A program made the translations under genes and the position numbers. This document shows positions 8,546-17,877 of a stretch of DNA of 64,000 nt, in pieces (the stretch's first letter is position 1; each line of letters begins with the position of its first letter). The DNA comes from Pseudorhodobacter sp. PARRP1. GTDB lineage: Bacteria > Pseudomonadota > Alphaproteobacteria > Rhodobacterales > Rhodobacteraceae. The notes beneath the pieces are model-generated. The model was not told where the DNA came from. It ran no database searches and saw only the letters and a program-made list of their open reading frames with translations. Location of the stretch: NCBI GenBank assembly GCA_002256245.1, contig NKIU01000002.1, positions 1 through 64,000 on the forward strand, given 5' to 3'.

Positions 8546-9334
8546 TTACGCGTCGCGGATGATCTTGGTCAGCGGCGCGAACAGGTTCTCGTTGGCGCAG
8601 ATCAGCGCGCCCTTTTCCAGAATGTCATAGCCTTCACGCACCGGGCCAATCAGACCGCCTGCTTCTTTCACCAGAAGGATACCGGCGGCGATGTCCCATT
8701 GCTGCAACTCGCGCTCCCAATAGCCGTCAAAGCGGCCAGCGGCGACATAAGCCAGATCCAACGAGGCCACGCCCCAACGTCGCATCCCGGCACAGGCGGG
8801 CATCAGGCGGGCAAGGTCGGCCAAAGTCGCTGGCAGGGTTTTCTTGGTGCTGAACGGCACGCCGGTGGCAAACACCGCCTCGTGCATCGCGCGACGCCCC
8901 GACACCCGCAGGCGACGGTCGTTCATCCATGCGCCCGAGCCTTTTTCGGCCCAGAACATCTCATCCTTGGCGGCATCGAACACCACAGCCGAGACGATCT
9001 CGCCCTTATGCTCCAGCGCGATCGAGATCGCCCAATGCGGCATGCCGTGCAGGAAGTTCGTCGTGCCATCCAGCGGATCGACGATCCAGCGGCGGGTGGG
9101 GTCTTGGCCCTCTTGCTCGCCGGTTTCTTCACCCAGCCACCCATAGGTCGGGCGCGCGCCCATCAGATCCTCTTTGATGATCCGTTCGGCCTCGCGGTCG
9201 GCTTTGGTGACGAAATCACCGGGGCCTTTGGTCGAGACTTGCAGGTTCTCAACCTCGCGGAAGTCTTTCACCAACGCTTTGCCAGCGCGGCGGGCGGCCT
9301 TGATCATCAGGTTGAGGTTGGCACTGCCTTGCAT
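8546..9334 (-). CDS. suhB: Inositol-1-monophosphatase family protein (SuhB-like)
   Basis: A 262-aa member of the Mg2+-dependent, Li+-sensitive inositol monophosphatase family. The metal-site motifs are present: GEETG (Glu69/Glu70), WIVDPLDGTTNFLHG (Asp86, Asp89), and WDIAAG near 212. The family hydrolyses inositol phosphates and related sugar phosphates, and SuhB also acts in rRNA antitermination in E. coli. The exact substrate here is not shown. ATG 9334 is chosen at MQGSANLNLM, the usual SuhB start; the longer upstream frame is not conserved. It follows the ABC-F gene on the same strand with about 70 bp between. Confidence 0.88.
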   Translation of the reverse strand: MQGSANLNLMIKAARRAGKALVKDFREVENLQVSTKGPGDFVTKADREAERIIKEDLMGARPTYGWLGEETGEQEGQDPTRRWIVDPLDGTTNFLHGMPHWAISIALEHKGEIVSAVVFDAAKDEMFWAEKGSGAWMNDRRLRVSGRRAMHEAVFATGVPFSTKKTLPATLADLARLMPACAGMRRWGVASLDLAYVAAGRFDGYWERELQQWDIAAGILLVKEAGGLIGPVREGYDILEKGALICANENLFAPLTKIIRDA

Positions 9335-9405
9335 GGGCGGACTCCGGTGGTGTGTAAGGTCGCGGGCATACACGGGCGCGCGAAATTGCGCAAGGCAGCG
9401 GGGCG

Positions 9406-10920
<1,515 letters not shown>

Positions 10921-11126
10921 GGTTCTATCCGCAATGAAAAAGCGCAACAGCGCCGTTGGGGGCGGACGAAACCTGATCGGAGTGGAACCTGCGATGCGGG
11001 TCGGGTCAGCCCTGCGACAAAGGCAGGGCTGCGACAGGGCCATAGGTGCGCGGGTGGCAGATCAATATCATGCACCCCTCCTGTGGTTTGCGTGCCGGGA
11101 CAGGTTAGCCCGTGCCCCGGCAGAAA
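10921..11126. other. ABC-F leader region with two inverted repeats
   Basis: No gene is seen. On the minus strand (toward ABC-F) there is a 9-bp stem CAGCCCTGC/GCAGGGCTG (11007-11015 with 11023-11031). Nearer the start codon is a small GC hairpin followed by TTTTT (10937-10954). ABC-F genes are sometimes controlled by attenuation, so this could be a regulatory leader, but the second stem is short. Confidence 0.3.
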
Positions 11127-12653
11127 TCAATCATGCGCAACCGGGGCTTCACCGGGGGCCATCACGCGGGGTTGTGCCTTTTTAAGCAAGAATGCCAAGG
11201 GCAGCGCGCAGAGTGTAATCACCATCATCAGATAAAAGTCGTCGATGTAGCTGATCATCAGGGCTTGGATAGACACCAACCCCTCCATCTGTTGCAGGGT
11301 GGCGGCGGTCAGCGTGCCGGGCGGCACCACCATGTTGAAGTTGGGGTTGAACTGCGAAATCGCCGCACCAAGATCGGCATGGTTGACCTGCACATTGCGG
11401 GTCAGCATCAGCGTCACCATCGAAATCCCGATCGACGAGCCAATGTTGCGCACCAGCGAGAACAGGCTGGTGGCATCGGCACGGTAAGCGGGGTCGATGG
11501 TGGCGAAGGCGATGGTGGACAGCGGCACGAACACCAAGCCCAAGCCCAGCCCTTGCAAAACCCCCGTCCAGATCACCAGACTGGAATCCATCTGCGGCGT
11601 GAACAAGGTCATATAGTGCAGCGAGGCGGCGGTCAGGATCAGCCCCACCGAAACCAACAGCCGCGCATCGACCTTTTGCACCAAGCGCCCCACCGCGATC
11701 ATCGAAATCATCGTGCCCACCCCGCGCGGGGCCATCACCATGCCGGTGGTGATGGTGGGATAGCCGAAGATTTTCGACAGCATCGGCGGCAGCAGGGCCA
11801 GCGACGCCAACAGGATGATGCCGATGATGAAGATGAACACCAATCCGGTGGAAAAGTTGCGGTCCTTGAACATGCGGGGATCAAGGAAGGGTTTGTCCGC
11901 GCCAAGGATATGGATCACGAAAATCCACATGCCGGTCAGGGTCAGGAACAGATACAGCCAGATTTCGGCGGATGAGAACCAATCCACCTCGCCGCCGCGA
12001 TCCAGCATCAGTTGCAACGCACCGATGCCCAAAGACAGCATGGCAAAGCCGAAGAAATCAAAGCGACGTGGCTTGGTGATGGATTTTGGCAGGTAGGCCG
12101 CACAGCCCAGAAAGGCGATGATGCCGACGGGCAGGTTGACAAAGAACACCCAGCGCCAGCTAAAGCTTTCGGTCAGCCAGCCGCCCAAGGTCGGGCCGAT
12201 GATCGGCCCCACCATGATCCCAGCCCCCCACAAGGCCATCGCTTGGCCCGCCTTTTCGCGCGGGTTGATGTCCAGAAGGAAGGTCTGCGACAGTGGCACG
12301 ATGGCGGCCCCGAACACGCCTTGCAGCAGGCGGAACAGCACCATGGAAGGCAGGCTCCACGCCAGACCACAGGCGATCGAGGTGGCGACAAAGCCCGCGA
12401 TCGAGATCAGAAAAAACTCGCGCTTGCCGATGCGGTCAGAAATCCACCCCGTCGCCGGGGTCATGATGGCGGATGCCACGATGTAGCTGGTCAAGACCCA
12501 GGTGATGGTGTCCTGGCTTGCGCCAAGGTCGCCCGTCATGGTTGGCAAAGCGACGTTGGCGATGGTGGTGTCCAGCACCTGCATGATCGTCGCCAGCATG
12601 ATGGACAGCGTGATCAGGCCCTTGTGCGGGACTTCGGTGGGGGCGGCGCTCAT
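11127..12653 (-). CDS. emrB: DHA2-family MFS multidrug efflux transporter (EmrB-like)
   Basis: A 508-aa major facilitator of the 14-TM DHA2 family. It has motif A-like GWISDRIGKREFF, LDTTIANVALPTM in TM1 and GGWLTESFSWRWVFF before TM6, all typical of EmrB/QacA drug:H+ antiporters. EmrB works with an EmrA adaptor and an outer-membrane channel to expel hydrophobic toxicants. It lies 6 bp after emrA and is the last gene of marR-emrA-emrB. Substrates are unknown. Confidence 0.9.
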   Translation of the reverse strand: MSAAPTEVPHKGLITLSIMLATIMQVLDTTIANVALPTMTGDLGASQDTITWVLTSYIVASAIMTPATGWISDRIGKREFFLISIAGFVATSIACGLAWSLPSMVLFRLLQGVFGAAIVPLSQTFLLDINPREKAGQAMALWGAGIMVGPIIGPTLGGWLTESFSWRWVFFVNLPVGIIAFLGCAAYLPKSITKPRRFDFFGFAMLSLGIGALQLMLDRGGEVDWFSSAEIWLYLFLTLTGMWIFVIHILGADKPFLDPRMFKDRNFSTGLVFIFIIGIILLASLALLPPMLSKIFGYPTITTGMVMAPRGVGTMISMIAVGRLVQKVDARLLVSVGLILTAASLHYMTLFTPQMDSSLVIWTGVLQGLGLGLVFVPLSTIAFATIDPAYRADATSLFSLVRNIGSSIGISMVTLMLTRNVQVNHADLGAAISQFNPNFNMVVPPGTLTAATLQQMEGLVSIQALMISYIDDFYLMMVITLCALPLAFLLKKAQPRVMAPGEAPVAHD

Positions 12654-12659
12654 GGCGGG

Positions 12660-13784
12660 TTACTTCAGAAAGCTGGGCAGCAGGTCTGAGATCGAGCGGT
12701 GACGGCCCGTGTCCACCGAAACGCTGGCACTAACGCCCGAGGCAAGGCCAGCGGCATCGTCGGGGTTGACCAGCTTCAGCGTCACCGGCACGCGCTGGGT
12801 GACTTTCACCCAGTTGCCGGTGGCATTCTGCGCGGGCAGCAGCGAGAATTCGGAACCCGTGCCTGCACCGATGGCGGCCACCACGGCCTCGATCTTGCGA
12901 CCCGGATCGGCGTCAAAGGTCAACTCTGCCGGGGCGCCCACGGTGATGCCCGCCAGTTGGGTTTCCTTGAAGTTGGCATCGACCCAGATGTCATCGGTCT
13001 GCACCAGCGCAAACAGGCTTTGCCCCGCGGCCACCATCTGGCCCGGTTTGAACGACGAGGCTTGATAAACCACCCCATTTGCGGGGGCTTTCACCACGGC
13101 ATTGGCGTAATTATAGGCCGCTTGCTCCCGCGCGATGATCGCCGCGCGCACAGCCGGATGATTGTCGGTTGGGATCAACGGATCGCCGCCAATGGCGGCA
13201 AGCGCCGAAGCGACGGCTTGTTTGGCCAGATCTCGTTTGTCCAGCGCGGTGCGTTCATCGTGGCGCGCGTCGATCAGGTTGGAGTCGGTGGCCACACCCT
13301 TTGCGCCAAGGCTTTCTTGCCGCTGGCGTTCGATGGTCTGATAATCGGCTTCGTCTTCGGCCAGTTGCAGGCTGGCTTGCGCTGTGCCGTAAGCCAGCTT
13401 CAACTGCTCGACCGTGATGCGGGCGGCGGTCACAGCGGCATCGGCCTGCGCCTGCGCCAGCTTGTAGGGCACGGGATCGACCTGAAACAGCACATCACCC
13501 GACTTGACGGTCTGGTTGTCGCGCACCAGCACCTTGTCAATCCGCCCCGGCACCGAGGCCGCGATCGAGATGCGGGCCTGATGCAGATAGGCGTTTTCGG
13601 TTTCCTCATAGCGCCCGCCCATCAGCCAATAGGCCCCTGCCGCAACCAGCAACACCAAGGGCCCCGCGATCATCAGCACCCGGCGCTTTTTGCGCGGCGG
13701 CGGTGTTAAGGCTGCCACAGGGGCGGCAACGATGGGCGTAATCGGGGTGACATTGGCCGGAGGATTGTTCGAGGGCGTGGTCAT
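12660..13784 (-). CDS. emrA: HlyD/EmrA-family membrane fusion protein
   Basis: A 374-aa periplasmic adaptor. A cytoplasmic N-terminus rich in Pro/Lys (to about 35) is followed by one membrane helix (VLMIAGPLVLLVAAGAYWL, about 37-55). The half-lipoyl motif ASVPGRIDKVLVRDNQ...GDVLFQVDP follows, then a helical hairpin (about 110-210) and a beta-barrel C-terminus. It bridges EmrB to an outer-membrane duct. ATG 13784 is chosen because AAGGA precedes it at 8 bases; a longer frame overlaps marR. It is preceded by marR with one base between the genes. Confidence 0.9.
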   Translation of the reverse strand: MTTPSNNPPANVTPITPIVAAPVAALTPPPRKKRRVLMIAGPLVLLVAAGAYWLMGGRYEETENAYLHQARISIAASVPGRIDKVLVRDNQTVKSGDVLFQVDPVPYKLAQAQADAAVTAARITVEQLKLAYGTAQASLQLAEDEADYQTIERQRQESLGAKGVATDSNLIDARHDERTALDKRDLAKQAVASALAAIGGDPLIPTDNHPAVRAAIIAREQAAYNYANAVVKAPANGVVYQASSFKPGQMVAAGQSLFALVQTDDIWVDANFKETQLAGITVGAPAELTFDADPGRKIEAVVAAIGAGTGSEFSLLPAQNATGNWVKVTQRVPVTLKLVNPDDAAGLASGVSASVSVDTGRHRSISDLLPSFLK

Positions 13785-13785
13785 A

Positions 13786-14247
13786 TCAAATGTCCTTAAC
13801 ATCTGCCGCTGCATCGCAGACGGCCCGAGACAGAGTTGCGGTCACCGAGGTCAACCCGGCAATCAAGGCGGTGCGCGCCTCGGGCGGCAGGCCCGACAGC
13901 GCTTCGGCAAAAACGGAATCCGCCATTGCCTTCAGGTCATTACGGATCAGCAGGGTCGAAGCCGTCGGCACGATCACCCGCACACGGCGATCTTCCGGGT
14001 CAGGTTCACGCGCCACCCAACCGGCCTGCTCCATCCGGTCCACAAGGCGGGAAACCGAGATCGGCTCGATCTCCAGCTTGTCAGCGATGCGGGCTTGGCT
14101 GGCGCGGCCTTCGCGTAGCACCACGGCCAGAAGCCGCCACTGTGCCGACGACAGGCCATATTCCGACGCCCGCTGTGCAAAGCGTTTGCGCACCAGACGC
14201 GATGCGTCGTGCAGCAGAGGGCCAAGCTGATCTTGTGCAAAATTCAT
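13786..14247 (-). CDS. MarR-family transcriptional regulator of the efflux operon
   Basis: A 153-aa winged-helix MarR protein. It has LSSAQWRLLAVVLREG, recognition helix region ASQARIADKLEIEPISVSRL (about 49-68), and the wing DPEDRRVRVIVPT. As first gene of marR-emrA-emrB it probably represses its own operon until an efflux substrate binds. A 9-bp inverted repeat 12 bases upstream of the start fits an autoregulatory operator. Confidence 0.9.
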   Translation of the reverse strand: MNFAQDQLGPLLHDASRLVRKRFAQRASEYGLSSAQWRLLAVVLREGRASQARIADKLEIEPISVSRLVDRMEQAGWVAREPDPEDRRVRVIVPTASTLLIRNDLKAMADSVFAEALSGLPPEARTALIAGLTSVTATLSRAVCDAAADVKDI

Positions 14248-14258
14248 TGTGCATAGAT

Positions 14259-14278
14259 ATAATAAGCACGCTTATTAT
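14259..14278. promoter_or_regulatory. Operator-like inverted repeat upstream of marR
   Basis: ATAATAAGC (14259-14267) and GCTTATTAT (14270-14278) are exact reverse complements with a 2-bp centre. AT-rich palindromes of this size are the usual MarR targets, and it sits just before the regulator's own start. Confidence 0.7.
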
Positions 14279-14318
14279 TCCAATGCGTTTCCTGCATGGC
14301 TGCGATGCGCTTTACGCC

Positions 14319-15224
14319 CTAGCCGCGTTGCAACTTCACGGCTTCGGAGCGCCCAAGACGCAGGAAATGCCCGATATAGGGTTTGGCGGCATCTTCTTCG
14401 CGGGTGGCTGCATAAAGCCGTTTGGTGATGCTGCCCGGACCCAAAGGCCGGGTGACGTAATCGGCGTTGGATTTCACATCGCGCAACACCCAATCGGGCA
14501 GCACCGCCACGCCGCGATTGTTGCCCACCAACATCAGGATCACGGCCGTCAATTCCACCGGGCGCTGGGCGCGCGGCTCGATCTTGGCGGGCGTCAGCAG
14601 TTCGGTGAACACATCCAGCTTGTCGCGTGGCACGGGATAGGTGATCAGGGTCTGGTCACGGAAATCCTCGGCCTCAATCACAGACTTGGCGGCAAGCGGG
14701 TTCTGCGATGATGCGATGAACATCGGGTGGTAATCAAACAGCGGGTTGAAGGTGATCCCCGGCAGCGGTTCGGGATTGGACGAGATCACCAGATCGACCT
14801 CTTCCCGCAAAAGGGCCGGAAAGCTGTCAAACGCCAGCCCCGCGCGGATATCGACATCGACTTCGGGCCAGGCGTGGCGGAACAGTTCCAGCACCGGGAA
14901 CAGCCAGTCAAAACAGGCGTGGCACTGGATGGCGATGTGCAAACGGCCGGTTTTGCCCGCCTGCAAAGCGCGGAATTCTTCCTCCAGAGCGGTGATTTCC
15001 GGCAGGATACGTTCCGCCGCCCGCAGCATCCTGATCCCCGCCGCCGACAGCGTCATCGGTTTGGATCGGCGCACAAACAGCTCCATCCCGACCTGCGCTT
15101 CCAACCCTGCGACCTGATGGCTAAGCGCCGATTGTGTCATGTTCATCAGGTCAGCGGCACGGGCAAGGCCGCCCGCCTGATGGATGGCGCGGATGGTGCG
15201 CAGGTGGCGAAGTTCCAGATACAT
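14319..15224 (-). CDS. metR: LysR-family regulator, probable MetR
   Basis: A 301-aa LysR-type protein. The N-terminal winged helix is present (HLRTIRAIHQAGGLARAADL, then MTQSALSHQVAGLEAQVG, about residues 7-46), with a periplasmic-binding-like effector domain from about 90. It is divergent from metF, and a perfect TGAA-N5-TTCA MetR box lies between them. MetR uses homocysteine as coinducer for methionine biosynthesis genes. The assignment rests on family, neighbour and box together. Confidence 0.82.
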   Translation of the reverse strand: MYLELRHLRTIRAIHQAGGLARAADLMNMTQSALSHQVAGLEAQVGMELFVRRSKPMTLSAAGIRMLRAAERILPEITALEEEFRALQAGKTGRLHIAIQCHACFDWLFPVLELFRHAWPEVDVDIRAGLAFDSFPALLREEVDLVISSNPEPLPGITFNPLFDYHPMFIASSQNPLAAKSVIEAEDFRDQTLITYPVPRDKLDVFTELLTPAKIEPRAQRPVELTAVILMLVGNNRGVAVLPDWVLRDVKSNADYVTRPLGPGSITKRLYAATREEDAAKPYIGHFLRLGRSEAVKLQRG

Positions 15225-15254
15225 GCGCGGTTCTCATGTTTATGTTGAAAACTA

Positions 15255-15267
15255 TGAATTGGATTCA
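15255..15267. promoter_or_regulatory. MetR box in the metR-metF intergenic region
   Basis: TGAATTGGATTCA matches the MetR consensus TGAANNNNNTTCA exactly. It lies 30 bp upstream of metR and 45 bp upstream of metF, suited to control both. Confidence 0.8.
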
Positions 15268-15312
15268 ATTTACGCTGCATGGCAGAAAGGCGTCAAGCAA
15301 AAGGAGCCTACC

Positions 15313-16191
15313 ATGACCGCACCGCGCATCTCGTTCGAATTCTTCCCGCCGCAGAGCTTGGACGCCTCGTTCAAGCTGTGGGAAACCGTGCAGGTGCTGG
15401 CGCCGATGCAGCCGAATTTCGTCTCGGTGACCTATGGCGCAGGCGGCACCACCCGCAAACTGACGCATGAGGCGGTGGGCACCATCAAGCGCAACTACGG
15501 GCTGAACGTGGCAGCCCATCTGACTTGCGTGGATGCCAGCCGCGCCGAAACCCTAGAGATTGCAGAGGCTTATGCCGAAGTCGGTGTGACCGAGATCGTG
15601 GCCCTGCGCGGCGATGCGCCGAAAGGCGCTGACCGTTTCACCCCGCACAAAGACGGTTTTGCGCATTCGGCAGAACTGGTCGAGGCTTTGGCGAAAACCG
15701 GGAAATTCAAAATCCGCGTGGGCGCATATCCCGAACCTCATCCCGATGCCGCTGATCGATTCGCCGATGTGACCTGGCTGAAGCGCAAGATCGACGCCGG
15801 GGCCAGCAGTGCGATCACGCAGTTTTTCTTTGAGGCCGACACGTTCTTCCGCTTCCGCGATGCCTGCGTCAAGGCGGGCATAAGCGCCCCGATCATTCCG
15901 GGCATCCTGCCGATTCAGTCTTGGGACGGCACCAAGAAATTCGCCGCCCGCTGTGGAACAAGTGTGCCGCAACGTCTGGACGAAGGCTTTGCCGCCGCCA
16001 AACGCGACGGGCGTGAAGATTTGCTGGCGCTGACCCAATGCACGACCTTGTGCAGCCGTCTGATCGAAGGCGGTGTCGAAGATCTGCACTTCTACACCCT
16101 CAACCGCCCGGAACTCACGCGTGAAGTTGTGCGCGCTTTGGGTATTGCCCCGGAACTGGCCCCGCAAATCGCACTCGAAAAGGTCGCCTAA
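15313..16191 (+). CDS. metF: Methylenetetrahydrofolate reductase MetF
   Basis: A 292-aa FAD-dependent TIM-barrel enzyme that reduces 5,10-methylene-THF to 5-methyl-THF for methionine synthesis. Family signatures are ISFEFFPPQ at the N-terminus, VTYGAGGTT (about 37-45), ALRGDAPKG, RVGAYPEPHPD, ITQFFFEADTF and PGILPIQSW. Length is normal for bacterial MetF. ATG 15313 follows AAGGAG by 6 bases. Regulation by the divergent MetR is expected. Confidence 0.95.
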   Translation: MTAPRISFEFFPPQSLDASFKLWETVQVLAPMQPNFVSVTYGAGGTTRKLTHEAVGTIKRNYGLNVAAHLTCVDASRAETLEIAEAYAEVGVTEIVALRGDAPKGADRFTPHKDGFAHSAELVEALAKTGKFKIRVGAYPEPHPDAADRFADVTWLKRKIDAGASSAITQFFFEADTFFRFRDACVKAGISAPIIPGILPIQSWDGTKKFAARCGTSVPQRLDEGFAAAKRDGREDLLALTQCTTLCSRLIEGGVEDLHFYTLNRPELTREVVRALGIAPELAPQIALEKVA

Positions 16192-16242
16192 GCGTTAACG
16201 TCTCCCTGACGGCGGGTCCCCCAGGACCGGTGGCCTCACTCG

Positions 16243-16273
16243 CGCGCCTCCCCCCACGGGAGGCGCGTTTTTT
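16243..16273 (+). terminator. Rho-independent terminator after metF
   Basis: CGCGCCTCCC (16243-16252) pairs perfectly with GGGAGGCGCG (16258-16267) and is followed by six T residues. Confidence 0.9.
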
Positions 16274-16332
16274 CATAGGCGAAGGCGGACAAGATGCGGT
16301 AAAGCTTGGGAAATGGTGCAAGGATGTCCCCG

Positions 16333-16770
16333 ATGAAGCCAATTTTCGTTCTGAACGGCCCGAACCTGAACATGCTTGGCCTGCGCCAGCCAGAGATTTA
16401 CGGGCAGGAAACCTTGGCCGATGTGGTGGCGCAACTGACCGAACTGGCCGCGACCTTGGGGTTGGGCATCGAGTGCATGCAATCAAACCACGAGGGACAG
16501 CTGGTCGATTGGATTCAAAGCGCGCGCGGTGTGGCGGCGGGGATCATCATCAATCCGGGTGCTTATTCACACACATCGGTCGCAATTCTGGATGCGCTGA
16601 ACGTGTTTGAGGGCGTGGTGCTGGAGGTGCATATCTCGAACATCCATCAGCGCGAGGCATTTCGGCATCATTCTTTCGTGTCGGGCCGCGCCGATGGCGT
16701 GATCGCGGGGTTTGGTACTGAAGGTTATTTGCTGGCGTTGCGGCGGATGGCAAGCGTGCTGAAGCGTTAA
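16333..16770 (+). CDS. aroQ: Type II 3-dehydroquinate dehydratase
   Basis: A 145-aa enzyme of the shikimate pathway that converts 3-dehydroquinate to 3-dehydroshikimate. Motifs are [18 protein letters not shown] (with the catalytic Tyr), [21 protein letters not shown] and [16 protein letters not shown], all characteristic of dodecameric type II enzymes. ATG 16333 is chosen because AAGG lies about 9 bases upstream and the protein then starts [11 protein letters not shown]; an ATG 9 bases earlier overlaps that site. Confidence 0.95.
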   Translation: MKPIFVLNGPNLNMLGLRQPEIYGQETLADVVAQLTELAATLGLGIECMQSNHEGQLVDWIQSARGVAAGIIINPGAYSHTSVAILDALNVFEGVVLEVHISNIHQREAFRHHSFVSGRADGVIAGFGTEGYLLALRRMASVLKR

Positions 16771-16777
16771 GGCGTGG

Positions 16778-16810
16778 GAGCCTCCGGCAAGGATATTTAA
16801 GAACAGATGA
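16778..16810 (+). repeat. Dispersed GGATATTT intergenic repeat, copy 1
   Basis: GAGCCTCCGGCAAGGATATTT followed by AAGAACAGATGA. It ends in the start codon of the next gene (ATG 16807). Five further copies are in this window. Confidence 0.6.
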
Positions 16811-17877
16811 AATGCTTTCGGTGGCATCCAGAGGCGCGGGTTGTGGGCGATGACCGCAGCTTGCGCGCGGCTTTGGCTGTTCCGGGGCGGGCGTTTCGGA
16901 TTGGTGGCGTGGGGCCGCAGCCCGTGGGTGCGGGGGTGTTTGAGACGCTGACCTCTGGCTCGTCTGGCACACCCCGGCGGATTTTGCGCAGCATGGAGTC
17001 GTGGACGCGCAGTTTCGCGGTGAATGCGGGGTTGTTTGGCATCGGGCCGGGGCTGCGCGTCGCGGTGCTGGGCGATCTTGTGCATTCGCTGGCGCTTTAT
17101 GGCGCGTTGGAGGGGCTGCATCTGGGGGCCGAGGTGGTCTTGTTGGGCGGCGTGCGGCCGGATCGTCAGGTCTTGGCTTTGGCGGGGGTGGCGGTGATTT
17201 ATGCGACCCCTGCTCAACTTAGGCTGTTGGTCGAGGCTGGCTGGCAGGCATCCGGGCTGATCCTGTTGGGTGGATCGAAGCTGGACGCGGGGCTGCGGGC
17301 GGCTTTGGCGGGTGCAGAGGTGCGGGAGTTTTACGGCGCTGCCGAGGCGAGTTTCATCACTCTGGCCGGGCCGGATGCGCCTGCGGAGTCGGTGGGTGCG
17401 GCCTATCCGGGCGTCGAGATTGATCTGCGGGATGGGCAGATCTGGGTGCGCTCGCCCTACCTGTTTCAAGGCTATGCCGGGGCGGATGCGGGCGGGGCGA
17501 TTTGGGATCACGATTGGCTGTCGGTGGGCGAGATGGGGCGGATCGCGGGCGGCTATTTGTATCTGTCGGGGCGGGCGGGGCGGATGGTGACGGTGGCCGA
17601 TCAGAACGTCTTTCCGGAAGAGATCGAGAGCTTTATCGCCGGATTGCCGGGGGTGGCGCGGGTGGCGGTTTTGCCGCGGCCCGATGCGCTGCGCGGGGCG
17701 GTGATGGTGGCGGTGGTTCAAGGTGACCCTGCGACCGAAGCAGCGCTTCTGGCGGCATGTCGGCAACGGCTGGGCGCGCTTGTGGCCCCCAAAGCGGTGA
17801 TCTGGCGCGAGGAATGGCCGGTGCTGGCCTCGGGCAAGACCGATCTTGTTCGGCTGGCGCGCGAGGTTGGGGTGTGA
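16807..17877 (+). CDS. Compact acyl-AMP ligase (ANL superfamily)
   Basis: A 356-aa adenylate-forming enzyme, much shorter than the usual 500-600 aa. The ATP-binding P-loop TSGSSGTPR is at 49-57, FYGAAEAS near 178 corresponds to motif A5, and a C-terminal subdomain is present with NVFPEEIE and a terminal SGKTD lysine motif. The enzyme should activate a carboxylate as acyl-AMP and transfer it to CoA or a carrier. Lacking the large N-terminal region, it resembles small ligases such as MenE-like proteins. It overlaps the thiolase-like gene by 4 bp (GTGA), so the two are probably co-translated. Substrate unknown. Confidence 0.8.
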   Translation: MKCFRWHPEARVVGDDRSLRAALAVPGRAFRIGGVGPQPVGAGVFETLTSGSSGTPRRILRSMESWTRSFAVNAGLFGIGPGLRVAVLGDLVHSLALYGALEGLHLGAEVVLLGGVRPDRQVLALAGVAVIYATPAQLRLLVEAGWQASGLILLGGSKLDAGLRAALAGAEVREFYGAAEASFITLAGPDAPAESVGAAYPGVEIDLRDGQIWVRSPYLFQGYAGADAGGAIWDHDWLSVGEMGRIAGGYLYLSGRAGRMVTVADQNVFPEEIESFIAGLPGVARVAVLPRPDALRGAVMVAVVQGDPATEAALLAACRQRLGALVAPKAVIWREEWPVLASGKTDLVRLAREVGV

